A stretch of DNA of 33,619 nucleotides from an uncultured Eubacteriaceae bacterium (lineage in GTDB: Bacteria; Bacillota; Clostridia; Lachnospirales; CAG-274): NCBI GenBank assembly GCA_947167715.1, contig CAMVJD010000032.1, forward strand, positions 1 through 33,619, in the 5' to 3' direction. The number at the start of each line of letters is the position of its first letter. Positions within the stretch are counted from its first letter, which is position 1. Both the position numbers and the translations under genes were made by a program. Below, one piece after another: positions 24,692 through 33,567 of the stretch. Under the pieces are notes generated by a model. It was not told where the DNA came from. It ran no database searches and worked only from the letters and a program-made list of their open reading frames with translations.

Positions 24692-27058
24692 TTACTTTAA
24701 CTCTACTATGGTAACACCGCTCTCTCCCTCACCGTAAACGCCAAGTCTGTAGCTTTTAACGTGGGGATGTGTGCGTAAATGCTCGTGTACCGCGGCTCTT
24801 AAGGCACCCGTACCCTTGCCGTGGATAATTGTAACGGGTGTCAGTCCCGCCAGATATGCGTCATCAAGATACTTGTCAACGCGCTCTATCGCTTCAAGGC
24901 TCATCATACCGCGCAGGTCAAGCTCGGGCGAAACAGTCTGTGATTTTCTGAACTTGTTTGCCGACCTTTGCTGCTTTTCGGGCTTTTTATAGGTCACATC
25001 CTCGCTTGTATCAAGCGAAAGGTCCTTTATATTAAGCTTCATTTTCATTATACCCGCCGTTACGGTAAGATTGCCGCTGCTGTCGGGAAGTGAGGCCACA
25101 ATACCCGTCTGGTCAAAGCTGTGTATATAGACCTTGTCGCCTATTTGAAGCTTTTTGGGCACCTTATGCTTTGGCCTGTTCTTTTCCGCAAGCTTTTCGT
25201 TCATAGCCTCCATTTTGGCCTTTAGCTTTTGACGCTGCTCGTCAAGGGTATTGCCCTCGATGCCCTCGCGCTGCATTTTCCTTATCTCTTTTATAATGGC
25301 ATCGGCCTCGTCCTTGGCATCGGAAATTATGCTGCGCGCCTGCTCGTTTGCCTCGCGGATTATGCGCTCCTGCTGCTTTTGCAGTTTTTTGCGCTGCTCC
25401 TCGTTTTTTATCTTAAGCTCCTCGGCCTGTCTGCGGTAGCTTTCCGCGCGCTCCTGCTCGGCAATAAGGTTTTTCTTGCTTATCTCCATATCCGCAAGCA
25501 CGGTGTCCAGCTTGACATCCTCGTGACTTAAAAATTCCCTTGCATCGTTTATGATATGGTCGGGCAGCCCCAGCCTTGACGATATGGCAAAGGCGTTGCT
25601 CTTGCCCGGCACGCCGATAAGCAGGCGATAGGTGGGCCTTAAGGTCTCCACATCAAACTCACAGCCTGCATTTTCCACCCCCTCGGATGTAAGGGCGTAC
25701 AACTTAAGCTCGCTGTAGTGGGTGGTGACGGCCGTCCTTATCCCCAGTGCGTGCAGATATTTGATTATCGATACCGCAAGTGCAGCACCCTCGGTGGGGT
25801 CTGTACCCGCGCCAAGCTCGTCCATAAGCACCAGCGAATTATTGGTGACATTATTTAAAATATAAACTATATTGCTCATATGCGACGAGAATGTACTAAG
25901 GCTTTGCTCGATGCTCTGCTCATCGCCAATATCGGCAAAAACCTCGTCAAAAACGGCAAGCTCGGAATTGTCAAAGGCAGGTATATGCAGCCCCGCCTGA
26001 CCCATAAGCGTAAACAGGCCGAGAGTTTTAAGGCTGACCGTTTTACCGCCCGTATTTGGGCCCGTAATAAGAAGTGTTGTAAAATCCTTACCTATATAAA
26101 TATCGGTCGGCACCACCGTATCCTTGTTTAAAAGCGGATGTCTGCCCTTTTTGATATTGATATAGCCGTGGTTGTTAAATACGGGCTCGGTGGCGTTCAT
26201 AGCTATTGAAAGCTCACCCTTTGCAAAAATAAAGTCCAGCTCGCCCATTATATCTATATTTTCCGAAAGCGGTATGCGGTTTTGATACACCCTGTCGGAA
26301 AGCTGTGCAAGTATGCGGTTTATTTCCGCCGTTTCCTGCGAATGAAGGTCCTTGATTTTATTATTAAGCTGAACAACGCTTATAGGCTCAATAAAAACAG
26401 TCGCTCCCGTTGCCGACTGGTCGTGTATCATACCCGAAAAGGTATTTTTGTACTCCTGCTTGACGGGTACGCAAAAACGCTCGTTCCTGATAGTGATAAC
26501 GGGGTCCTGAAGCATATTTCTGTAGGTCTGGGAATGGATTATGCTGTTAAGCTGCTCCTTAATGCGGTTATTGGCCTGCAAAATAAGGCGGCGGATGTCG
26601 CGCAGGGTGCTGCTTGCCGCATCGTCTATCTCGCCCGAAACTATACAGCGCTCCAAATCGCGCTCCAGATCGGGCACAGAGGTTATTTTTTCAAATAACG
26701 GCTCCAGCTCCTCAAAAACATCGTTTTTACCCTCGCTTTTGGCATAGCCCTTGGCCTTGCGGCAGGAATACAGAAAATCCCGCACCTGCTCCAGCTCCTC
26801 AATGCTTAAAACGCCCGCCATTTCCACACGGCGAAGCTGCGGCGTGATATCGTGCAGGCCGCCCAGGCTTAACGAGCCCTTTTTAAGTATCATACTGACA
26901 GCCTCGGAGGTGCGTTTCTGTGCCTTTTTTATATCCTCTATATCGCTTACGGGCACCAATTCCTCCGCCATGGACTTTCCAAGCGGAGAAGCCGCATAAC
27001 GCATAAGCTGTTCTTTTATTTTATTAAATTCAAGTGTTTGAAGTGCTTTTTTATCCAT
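24692..27058 (-). CDS. mutS2: MutS2 ATPase/endonuclease with Smr domain
   Basis: 788 residues from the ATG at 27058, chosen because CGGAG lies eight bases before it and MDKKALQTLEFNKIKEQL is the usual start; an in-frame ATG ten codons earlier is less likely. MutS core and clamp regions, Walker A GPNTGGKT (333-340), Walker B LVLMDELGAGTDPTEG, a Lys/Glu-rich coiled coil after it, a KOW-like segment (GDKVYIHSFDQTG), and a C-terminal Smr nuclease-type domain (713-788) with LDLRG and HGKGTG. Members lack mismatch-recognition residues; they act on recombination intermediates, and in Bacillus as a ribosome-collision sensor. The response regulator follows after 16 bases. Confidence 0.95.
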   Translation of the reverse strand: MDKKALQTLEFNKIKEQLMRYAASPLGKSMAEELVPVSDIEDIKKAQKRTSEAVSMILKKGSLSLGGLHDITPQLRRVEMAGVLSIEELEQVRDFLYSCRKAKGYAKSEGKNDVFEELEPLFEKITSVPDLERDLERCIVSGEIDDAASSTLRDIRRLILQANNRIKEQLNSIIHSQTYRNMLQDPVITIRNERFCVPVKQEYKNTFSGMIHDQSATGATVFIEPISVVQLNNKIKDLHSQETAEINRILAQLSDRVYQNRIPLSENIDIMGELDFIFAKGELSIAMNATEPVFNNHGYINIKKGRHPLLNKDTVVPTDIYIGKDFTTLLITGPNTGGKTVSLKTLGLFTLMGQAGLHIPAFDNSELAVFDEVFADIGDEQSIEQSLSTFSSHMSNIVYILNNVTNNSLVLMDELGAGTDPTEGAALAVSIIKYLHALGIRTAVTTHYSELKLYALTSEGVENAGCEFDVETLRPTYRLLIGVPGKSNAFAISSRLGLPDHIINDAREFLSHEDVKLDTVLADMEISKKNLIAEQERAESYRRQAEELKIKNEEQRKKLQKQQERIIREANEQARSIISDAKDEADAIIKEIRKMQREGIEGNTLDEQRQKLKAKMEAMNEKLAEKNRPKHKVPKKLQIGDKVYIHSFDQTGIVASLPDSSGNLTVTAGIMKMKLNIKDLSLDTSEDVTYKKPEKQQRSANKFRKSQTVSPELDLRGMMSLEAIERVDKYLDDAYLAGLTPVTIIHGKGTGALRAAVHEHLRTHPHVKSYRLGVYGEGESGVTIVELK

Positions 27059-27207
27059 ACGAATACTCCGTAAAATTTTCAATATCATTTTTTATTTTAA
27101 CACAAATAATAAAAAAAATCTATATAAATTTTTGACTTTTCCTATTTTTTGAATTAATTTGAGAATTAAGGCACCTAATTTAAAAATAAAAAATCAAAAT
27201 ACTCATA

Positions 27208-27236
27208 TTGACAATATTTAAACAAAGTAGTATAAT
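27208..27236 (+). promoter_or_regulatory. Consensus sigma-A promoter of serC-serA
   Basis: TTGACA (27208-27213), 17-base spacer, TATAAT (27231-27236): a perfect match to both consensus boxes. The expected transcript start is near 27243, giving a leader of ~57 bases. It fits the strongly biased codon use of serC and serA, which suggests high expression. Confidence 0.92.
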
Positions 27237-27299
27237 AGTAATAATTTGATGTATATACAAATTTATCAATTTACAATATAAAAGAAAGAGGTTTTATCA

Positions 27300-28382
27300 A
27301 TGAGCAGAGTTTACAATTTTTCAGCAGGCCCTTCCATGCTTCCCTTACCCGTGCTTGAGCAGGCACAAAGAGAGATGCTTGACTACAACGGTTCGGGTAT
27401 GTCCGTTATGGAGATGAGCCACCGTTCAAAGGTTTACGACGAGATAATCAAAACAGCAGAGGCTGATATCCGCGAGCTTATGAACATTCCCGAAAACTAC
27501 AAGGTAATGTTTTTACAGGGCGGCGGCCATACACAGTTTGCTATGGTTCCCCTTAACCTTAGAAGAAACGGCAAGGCCGACTATGTTAAGACAGGTCAGT
27601 GGGCTAAAAAGGCTGCTGCTGAGGCAGGCAAGTACCTTGATGTAAACGTAGTTGCATCAAGTGAGGACAAGACCTACAGCTATATCCCCGATCTTGACCC
27701 CGCAAAGTTTACAAAGGACGCAGACTATTTCTATATCTGCTACAACAACACAATTTACGGCACACGCTACACCAAGCTTCCCGAGGTTGGCAATGTACCC
27801 CTTGTAGCCGATATTTCTTCCAATATTATGTCAGAGGTAATGGATGTAAGCAAGTTCGGTCTTCTTTTTGCAGGCGCACAGAAGAACGTAGGACCCGCAG
27901 GTGTTACTATCGCTATCGTTCGTGAGGACCTTCTCGGCAACGCAATGGATATCACACCCACAATGCTTGACTACAAGATACACGCAGACGCCGAATCACT
28001 TTACAACACACCTCCCTGCTATGCTATCTATGTTGCGGGCCTTGTGTTCAAGTGGCTTAAAAAAGAGATTGGCGGCGTAGCTGCTATGCAGAAGATAAAC
28101 GAAGAAAAGGCAGCTATCCTTTACAACTACCTTGACGAGAGCAAGATGTTCCGCGGTACAGTTGTTGCAAAGGACCGTTCACTTATGAACGTACCTTTCG
28201 TAACAGATGACGACGATCTTAACGCAAAATTCATCAAGGAAGCAACAGCAGCAGGCTTTGTAAACCTTAAGGGTCACAGGACCGTTGGCGGTATGCGTGC
28301 AAGTATCTACAACGCTATGCCTGTCGAGGGCGTAAAGGCGCTTGTTGAATTTATGAAGAAGTTTGAAACCGATAATAAATAA
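27300..28382 (+). CDS. serC: Phosphoserine aminotransferase SerC
   Basis: 360 residues, the normal length. Class V aminotransferase fold, opening with [16 protein letters not shown], then [34 protein letters not shown] and [12 protein letters not shown], in which Lys195 holds PLP. It converts 3-phosphohydroxypyruvate and glutamate to phosphoserine, the second step of serine synthesis. It has AAAGAGG before the ATG, is 21 bases from serA, and shares its promoter. Codon use is highly biased, as expected for a strongly expressed gene. Confidence 0.97.
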   Translation: MSRVYNFSAGPSMLPLPVLEQAQREMLDYNGSGMSVMEMSHRSKVYDEIIKTAEADIRELMNIPENYKVMFLQGGGHTQFAMVPLNLRRNGKADYVKTGQWAKKAAAEAGKYLDVNVVASSEDKTYSYIPDLDPAKFTKDADYFYICYNNTIYGTRYTKLPEVGNVPLVADISSNIMSEVMDVSKFGLLFAGAQKNVGPAGVTIAIVREDLLGNAMDITPTMLDYKIHADAESLYNTPPCYAIYVAGLVFKWLKKEIGGVAAMQKINEEKAAILYNYLDESKMFRGTVVAKDRSLMNVPFVTDDDDLNAKFIKEATAAGFVNLKGHRTVGGMRASIYNAMPVEGVKALVEFMKKFETDNK

Positions 28383-28403
28383 TCCTTATTGGAGGCATAT
28401 ATA

Positions 28404-29564
28404 ATGTATAATATTTTAACACTCAACAAAATTTCAAGTGTAGGCCTTGCAGAGCTTACATCGGACTATGCCGTTTCGGACGACTGCAAAAATCCCGACG
28501 GTATACTTTTAAGAAGCTTTAAAATGCACGATATGGAGCTGCCCGACAGCTTAAAGGCTGTTGCACGCTGCGGTGCGGGCGTAAACAATATCCCGCTTGA
28601 CAAATGTGCGGAAAAGGGTATCGTTGTATTCAACACTCCCGGCGCAAATGCAAACGCAGTTAAGGAGCTTGTTTTAACAGGTCTTCTTATTTCTTCCAGA
28701 AAGATAGTTGACGGCTGCAACTGGGCACAGAGCTTAAAGGGCACAGAGGGCGTTGCCGCTGCTGTTGAAAAGGGCAAGGCACAGTTTGTAGGCCCCGAGA
28801 TCTACGGCAAGACACTTGGTATCATCGGTCTTGGCGCTATCGGCGTGCTTGTTGCAAATGCAGCTGTAGCACTTGGCATGAAGGTTTACGGCTATGACCC
28901 CTACCTCAGCGTAAATGCAGCATGGAACCTTGACAGACACGTTGTTAAGGCAGCCAGCATGGACGAGATCTTCGCAGTAAGCGATTATATCACTGTTCAC
29001 GTTCCTTTAACACCCGATACAAAGGAGACCTTTAACGCAGCTAACCTTGCAAAGTGCAAGGACGGCGTAAGAATATTGAACTTCTCACGCGGCGAGCTTG
29101 CCAACAACAAGGATATGATAGCAGCTATCGAAAGCGGCAAGGTCGCACGCTACGTTGTTGACTTCCCCAGCGAAGAAACAGTAGGTGTTGACGGCATTAT
29201 CACACTTCCCCACCTTGGTGCATCCACACCCGAGGCAGAGGACAACTGTGCAGTTATGGCCGCTAAAGAGCTTATGGATTACCTTGAAAACGGTAATATC
29301 ACCAACAGCGTAAATTACCCTAACTGCTCTTCACCCCGTCTTGAGGGCAAGTCAAGAATTTGTATCCTGCACAAGGATCTTCCCGCAATTATCGGGGCAG
29401 CCACAAGCGCACTTGGTGCAAAGGGCCTTAATATCTCACATATGACAAATAACGCAAAGGGCGATTACGCTTACACTATCCTCGATACCGCTCCCGTTGA
29501 CGACGAGACTATCGAACAGATAAAGAAAATTGAAAATGTAATAAGCGTAAGAGTGCTCAGATAA
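28404..29564 (+). CDS. serA: 3-phosphoglycerate dehydrogenase SerA with ACT domain
   Basis: 386 residues from the ATG at 28404, chosen because TTGGAGG lies eight to ten bases before it; an ATG five codons upstream lacks one. The D-2-hydroxyacid dehydrogenase fold shows the NAD-binding GLGAIG (142-147) and catalytic Arg229 (FSRGEL), Glu257/258 and His270 (LPHLGAS). A C-terminal ACT domain (~317-386) starts at RICILHKDLPAIIG and probably senses serine. It oxidises 3-phosphoglycerate to phosphohydroxypyruvate, the first step of serine synthesis; it lies after serC, the second step. This is the short SerA form without the extra regulatory domain. Confidence 0.96.
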   Translation: MYNILTLNKISSVGLAELTSDYAVSDDCKNPDGILLRSFKMHDMELPDSLKAVARCGAGVNNIPLDKCAEKGIVVFNTPGANANAVKELVLTGLLISSRKIVDGCNWAQSLKGTEGVAAAVEKGKAQFVGPEIYGKTLGIIGLGAIGVLVANAAVALGMKVYGYDPYLSVNAAWNLDRHVVKAASMDEIFAVSDYITVHVPLTPDTKETFNAANLAKCKDGVRILNFSRGELANNKDMIAAIESGKVARYVVDFPSEETVGVDGIITLPHLGASTPEAEDNCAVMAAKELMDYLENGNITNSVNYPNCSSPRLEGKSRICILHKDLPAIIGAATSALGAKGLNISHMTNNAKGDYAYTILDTAPVDDETIEQIKKIENVISVRVLR

Positions 29565-29588
29565 TTTGCATTTCATATCTTTCATACC

Positions 29589-29627
29589 AAAACCGCCGCA
29601 AGGGCTTAATGTCCAAGCGGCGGTTTT
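29589..29627. terminator. Shared bidirectional terminator between serA and the S41 peptidase
   Basis: AAAACCGCCGC (29589-29599) pairs with GCGGCGGTTTT (29617-29627) around a 17-base loop. Four T on each side allow use by serA (stop 29564) and by the convergent S41 gene (stop 29638). Confidence 0.85.
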
Positions 29628-29637
29628 ACTGTTGCGG

Positions 29638-30555
29638 CTATAATTTTTTGGCATATTCGAGCATATCCTCTTTATCGTATTTTATATCCGGCGCAATGCC
29701 CGTGCCGTTGATGCTTGCCCCCGAGGGTGTAAACATTTTCATTGCGGTAAACTTAAATGCATAGCCGTCGGCCAGATAATACTCATTTTGGCCTATGCCC
29801 TTGCCGTAGCTTTGCGTGCCTATCACGGTGACGTTATCAAGGTTTTCTTTAAGCGCCATAATAAACAGCTCGGAGGCGGAGGCGGTATATTTATCCTGCA
29901 AAATAATTATGCTTTTGGGCGACAGCACGGGATCCTTTTTATTTTTGACGATACGGTATTTCTTTTTGGTGGCATAGCTGTATATGGTATCTCCCTTACC
30001 GATAAAAAGCGAAGCCATCTTTTCCGCCGTACCGACCATACCGCCCGTATTGCCGCGCAGATCAATTATTATTTTATCGCAGCCGTCAAGTGTTTTAATA
30101 TTTCTTTTTACATTTTTCATTGCCGCAGAGGTAAACAGGGTAAAGGTTATAAGGCCGTTTCCGTTTTCGTCCTTTTCGACCCTTGTATCCTTTCCTATAT
30201 TTTCCATATCCTTTAATTCGCCGGAAAACTCTCCTCTTTTAAAAAGCTGAAAATACTTATCCTCTTTTTTTAGGCTCTCGCTGTATACGCCTATGGTAAG
30301 TGCATCAAAATCTCTTATGGAAAAGGGCTTATTAAGATGCTTTTGCGACAATGCCTCCAGCGTATCGCCATAAATATATTCGGTAGATGTTTTAATTTTA
30401 AACACGGTATAATTGTAGTTAAAATAAAACAAAAGCGTAAACAGGATAAAAATTGCCAGTATCTCATACTGCGAACGCTTGTAAAGTTTTTTTACATACT
30501 CCGGATCCTGCATCCTTTCATCCTGTTTTTTTAAAAATTCCTTTATTTTCTTCAT
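29638..30555 (-). CDS. Short S41 (C-terminal processing) peptidase, membrane anchored, no PDZ
   Basis: 305 residues. One N-terminal membrane helix (~31-52) after a charged cytoplasmic stretch, then an outside domain. The S41 core is present: DLRGNTGG (165-172), the nucleophile region TASASE with Ser226, and Lys252 in SYGKG with Gln256 four residues on, the same Lys/Gln spacing as in CtpB. The PDZ and peptidoglycan-binding domains common in CtpA/CtpB (usually 400-500 residues) are absent. It is likely an active serine protease acting outside the membrane. The ATG overlaps the stop of the SDR gene by four bases (ATGA). Confidence 0.85.
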   Translation of the reverse strand: MKKIKEFLKKQDERMQDPEYVKKLYKRSQYEILAIFILFTLLFYFNYNYTVFKIKTSTEYIYGDTLEALSQKHLNKPFSIRDFDALTIGVYSESLKKEDKYFQLFKRGEFSGELKDMENIGKDTRVEKDENGNGLITFTLFTSAAMKNVKRNIKTLDGCDKIIIDLRGNTGGMVGTAEKMASLFIGKGDTIYSYATKKKYRIVKNKKDPVLSPKSIIILQDKYTASASELFIMALKENLDNVTVIGTQSYGKGIGQNEYYLADGYAFKFTAMKMFTPSGASINGTGIAPDIKYDKEDMLEYAKKL

Positions 30556-31277
30556 ATAATACCACCGTTGACTCTCAATATTTCACCCGTTATATAAGAA
30601 GCCTCGTCGCTTGCCAGAAAAAACACCGCTTTAGCCGTTTCCTCCGGTGTCCCGAGGCGCATCATGGGTATCTCGTCGATCAAAGCATCCATTTCCTCTT
30701 GGGTAAGCTGTGCATTCATTTTGGTATCTATGACCCCCGGGGCAACGGCATTTACCCTTATGCCGTTAGGCGCGCACTCCTTGGCAAGCGCGCGGGTAAA
30801 GCTGTCTACAGCGCCCTTTGCCGCCGAGTAGATGACCTCGCACGAGGCACCGACCTCCCCCCACATGGACGAAATGTTTATTATGCAGCCGCTGTGCCTT
30901 TTAAGCATCTCCTTTACCGCAATGTGTGAGCAATTTACGGTCGTTTCCAAATCTGCGGCAAAAATTTTTTTCCACATATCCGGTGTCATTGTATTAAAAA
31001 GACCTATATACGATATCCCCGCATTATTCACAAGGCAGTCTATATCGCCCATATCGCTTTGTATATCGGCAAAGACCCCGACGGCAGTATCATAACACGA
31101 CAGATCGCCTTTATAAGCCCTGTATTTTCCGCCGTATTCCTTTAACCTCTCCATCAGCCCGCCCGGATCCGAGGTATTGTATCCAACCGCAACATTATAT
31201 CCTTTTTTTGCAAATTCCAACGCACAGGCGCCGCCTATTCCTCCGGCAGCACCGGTTATAAAAACAGTTTTACCCAT
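30552..31277 (-). CDS. Short-chain dehydrogenase/reductase, FabG-like
   Basis: 241 residues from the ATG at 31277, with AAAGGAG upstream; a start 26 codons earlier would fall at or before the probable transcript start. Classical SDR motifs: TGAAGGIG (8-15) for NAD(P), NNAG, the catalytic Ser in INISSMWG, and YSAAK with catalytic Tyr and Lys. C-terminal end ITGEILRVNGG is typical of FabG-like enzymes. It reduces or oxidises a carbonyl or hydroxyl, with the real substrate unknown. No fatty acid genes are nearby; it is paired with the S41 peptidase. Confidence 0.9.
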   Translation of the reverse strand: MGKTVFITGAAGGIGGACALEFAKKGYNVAVGYNTSDPGGLMERLKEYGGKYRAYKGDLSCYDTAVGVFADIQSDMGDIDCLVNNAGISYIGLFNTMTPDMWKKIFAADLETTVNCSHIAVKEMLKRHSGCIINISSMWGEVGASCEVIYSAAKGAVDSFTRALAKECAPNGIRVNAVAPGVIDTKMNAQLTQEEMDALIDEIPMMRLGTPEETAKAVFFLASDEASYITGEILRVNGGII

Positions 31278-31300
31278 ATCGGACACTCCTTTCATATACA

Positions 31301-31329
31301 ATAATACCCCAAAACGCATCCTCACACAA
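31301..31329 (-). promoter_or_regulatory. Probable promoter of the SDR-S41 pair
   Basis: On the minus strand TTGTGT (31324-31329), 17-base spacer, TATTAT (31301-31306). It places the transcript start only about 17 bases before the SDR start codon, with AAAGGAG in between. Confidence 0.5.
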
Positions 31330-31655
31330 GATTTTTTTATTTTTGATACGCACAAAATAATTAAAAAAACATTAATAAATATATTAACAAACTATGAACA
31401 AGCGTCATGGATTCTCATTATTTCATATATTTTAGTGTTTATACCACATAATTTTTCTGGAAAATTAACAAAATATTAACCTCGGTTATAAACCTGCACA
31501 AATTATCCCTCAAATCCACAATATTCTTATGCATTGTTTTTGTTAAAAATAATTATACGACAGATGTTTAAACGCGAATCCATTGTGCTTTATTGTTATT
31601 TATTAATTTTGTGTTAACAATTTTCAATATAATTAAAAAAAAATTAAAAAAGTGC
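31330..31655. other. AT-rich intergenic region upstream of the first pilin gene
   Basis: 326 bases, very AT-rich, with no credible ORF. TTCATATATTTTA at 31422, about 234 bases before the pilin 1 -35, resembles motifs at similar distances before copies 2 and 3. TTAATTTTGTGTTAACAATT (31602-31621), close to the promoter, resembles the stretch before copy 3. Long A and T runs just before the -35 could act as an UP element. Confidence 0.45.
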
Positions 31656-31684
31656 TTGCATTTTGTTAATATCATGTGTATAAT
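31656..31684 (+). promoter_or_regulatory. Promoter of pilin copy 1
   Basis: TTGCAT (31656-31661), 17-base spacer, TATAAT (31679-31684). Followed by the palindrome GTAATTAC (31685-31692) at the likely transcript start. The leader of ~50 bases is rich in CAA and A runs. Confidence 0.88.
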
Positions 31685-31738
31685 GTAATTACAACAAAAC
31701 AAACAAACATAATTAAAAAATTAAAGGAGGAAAAAATT

Positions 31739-32143
31739 ATGTTAAAGAATTTACAGGCTAAGTTAAAAGATCAGAAAGGTTTCTCATTAGTAGAACTTAT
31801 CGTTGTTATCGCAATCATGGTTATCCTTATTGCTATGTTAGTACCCAACGTTGTTGGTTACATCAAGAAGGCTACATGGGCAACAGAGCAGAACGGTGCT
31901 TCCACAGTATTCTCTGCAGCTCAGACATACGCTACAGACCTTTACACACAGGGCAGCTGGACATCTGCAACTTCTATCAGCTCTACTGACCTTGTAAACG
32001 GTAAGCTTCTTACAAAGGCTCCTTCTATCAGCTACACTATCTACACAACAGGCGAGACTAACACTCCTGCTATCAGCTACGTTGCATGGTCTTCATCAAA
32101 CGCTCCCGACGGCACAGCTCCTATGTATCCTATAGCTAAGTAA
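31739..32143 (+). CDS. Type IV pilin-like protein, copy 1
   Basis: 134 residues from the ATG at 31739 (AAAGGAGGAA upstream; an upstream in-frame start would lie inside the promoter). The class III leader is 14 residues and rich in Lys, ending KDQKG, then FSLVELIVVIAIMVILIAML: cleavage after Gly14, Phe1, Glu5 and a hydrophobic helix, all as in type IV prepilins processed by PilD-like peptidases. The mature 120-residue head is rich in Thr, Ser and Ala, with no cysteine, so the C-terminal loop is not disulfide-bonded. The terminal segment (residues 107-132) is the only part that differs from copy 2. Codon use is strongly biased to highly expressed codons. No assembly ATPase or prepilin peptidase lies in the window. 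Confidence 0.93.
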   Translation: MLKNLQAKLKDQKGFSLVELIVVIAIMVILIAMLVPNVVGYIKKATWATEQNGASTVFSAAQTYATDLYTQGSWTSATSISSTDLVNGKLLTKAPSISYTIYTTGETNTPAISYVAWSSSNAPDGTAPMYPIAK

Positions 32144-32188
32144 TTGATCGCTTGTTTAGTGATATCAAAACAAATATTATAAAAAAGG

Positions 32189-32217
32189 GTCGGCATCTAC
32201 GGATGCCGGCTTTTTTT
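32189..32217 (+). terminator. Terminator of pilin copy 1
   Basis: GTCGGCATC (32189-32197) pairs with GATGCCGGC (32202-32210, one G-U) with a 4-base loop, then seven T. The same hairpin follows copy 2. Confidence 0.92.
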
Positions 32218-32595
32218 GTTAAGCCGGCTCAAAAAAAAGACCGTATATACAAAACCGCAACAGCTTTACACGATCAAGGTCCCGTTTTTATGTAAGCATA
32301 CCCAACGGAACGGTCAAGCGAATCGGCGCAATCATTAACAATTTGTAAACCCATTCATATTTTAAGGATAATATGCAATTTTTATTGCATTTTTACTTTG
32401 CGGATAATCTGGCCCTTTTCAAGCAAAAAAACAATATGCACTATCAATTTCATCATGCACCTTGCACCATTTGTGTCTTATGTATATTTATTGACCTGTT
32501 TTCTTAATTTTCAGACGTTATTTTGTGCAAACTATCCATGCTTTAATAATATATTAATAATACTAAACATAATTAAAAAAATATTAAAAAATAGC
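32218..32595. other. Spacer between pilin copies 1 and 2
   Basis: 378 bases with no credible gene. A 76-codon plus-strand frame runs through it into the promoter of copy 2 but is not kept in the next spacer. TTGTAAACCCATTCATATT (32343-32361) matches a stretch in the next spacer at nearly the same distance from the promoter (253 versus 255 bases to the -35). Confidence 0.5.
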
Positions 32596-32624
32596 TTGCA
32601 TTTTGTGAACAAATTATGTATAAT
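32596..32624 (+). promoter_or_regulatory. Promoter of pilin copy 2
   Basis: TTGCAT (32596-32601), 17-base spacer, TATAAT (32619-32624), then GTAATTAC (32625-32632). The spacer TTTGTGAACAAATTATG is identical to that of copy 3 and differs from copy 1. Confidence 0.88.
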
Positions 32625-32680
32625 GTAATTACAACAAAACAAACAAACATAATTAAAAAAAATTAAGGAGGAAAAAAATT

Positions 32681-33085
32681 ATGTTAAAGAATTTACAGGC
32701 TAAGTTAAAAGATCAGAAAGGTTTCTCATTAGTAGAACTTATCGTTGTTATCGCAATCATGGTTATCCTTATTGCTATGTTAGTACCCAACGTTGTTGGT
32801 TACATCAAGAAGGCTACATGGGCAACAGAGCAGAACGGTGCTTCCACAGTATTCTCTGCAGCTCAGACATACGCTACAGACCTTTACACACAGGGCAGCT
32901 GGACATCTGCAACTTCTATCAGCTCTACTGACCTTGTAAACGGTAAGCTTCTTACAAAGGCTCCTTCTATCAGCTACACTATCTACACAACAGGCGAGGC
33001 TAACACTCCTGCTATCAGCTACGTTGCATGGTCTTCATCCAACGCTCCTACTGGTACAACTCCTCAGTATCCTGTAGCTAAGTAA
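32681..33085 (+). CDS. Type IV pilin-like protein, copy 2
   Basis: 134 residues; same leader, cleavage site and helix as copy 1. The first 106 codons are identical to copy 1 at every base. The rest has ten base differences giving T107A, D124T, A127T, M129Q and I132V, with three silent changes. The start has AAGGAGG upstream. It has its own promoter and terminator, so it is an expressed gene by sequence, not a silent cassette. Changes lie at the C-terminal end, which in type IV pilins often faces outward; that exposure is inference. Confidence 0.93.
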   Translation: MLKNLQAKLKDQKGFSLVELIVVIAIMVILIAMLVPNVVGYIKKATWATEQNGASTVFSAAQTYATDLYTQGSWTSATSISSTDLVNGKLLTKAPSISYTIYTTGEANTPAISYVAWSSSNAPTGTTPQYPVAK

Positions 33086-33129
33086 TTGATCGCTTGTTTA
33101 GTGATATCAATACAAATATTATAAAAAGG

Positions 33130-33158
33130 GTCGGCATCTACGGATGCCGGCTTTTTTT
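33130..33158 (+). terminator. Terminator of pilin copy 2
   Basis: GTCGGCATC (33130-33138) with GATGCCGGC (33143-33151), then seven T, the same as after copy 1. Confidence 0.92.
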
Positions 33159-33485
33159 GTTGACCCCAAGATCGGCCGGAATATCCTGCAGTCAAATCAT
33201 TAAACAACCATTAAAATAATCGTAAATAAATTGTAAATGCGTTCATATTTTATTGCATATTTATATATTATTATCGCATATATAACCCTCCAAAAATTAA
33301 TACGACATTAAATTCAAAAGTAAAATTTGCCAACTATTGTCGATTTGATTTTTTTCGTTTTATCATATATGTACATTACAACGCTTAAAATCGCATTTAT
33401 AAAAGCGGATTTTTATGTATATTGTCTGTTGATTAATTTTGTATTAATAATTTTAAATATAAATTCAAAAACTTAAAAAAAAGGC
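33159..33485. other. Spacer between pilin copies 2 and 3
   Basis: 327 bases, AT-rich, no gene seen. TTGTAAATGCGTTCATATT (33231-33249) corresponds to 32343-32361, and TTAATTTTGTATTAATAATT (33434-33453), just before the promoter, resembles the stretch before copy 1. Confidence 0.5.
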
Positions 33486-33514
33486 TTGCATTTTGTGAAC
33501 AAATTATGTATAAT
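33486..33514 (+). promoter_or_regulatory. Promoter of pilin copy 3
   Basis: TTGCAT (33486-33491), 17-base spacer, TATAAT (33509-33514), then GTAATTAC (33515-33522). Confidence 0.88.
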
Positions 33515-33567
33515 GTAATTACAACAAAACAAAACATACTAAAAAAAAACAAGGAGGAAATTTTATT

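Noticed and set aside
32398..32628. 76-codon frame in the spacer between pilin copies
   Set aside because: It runs into the promoter of copy 2, lacks a good ribosome site, and is not kept in the next spacer.
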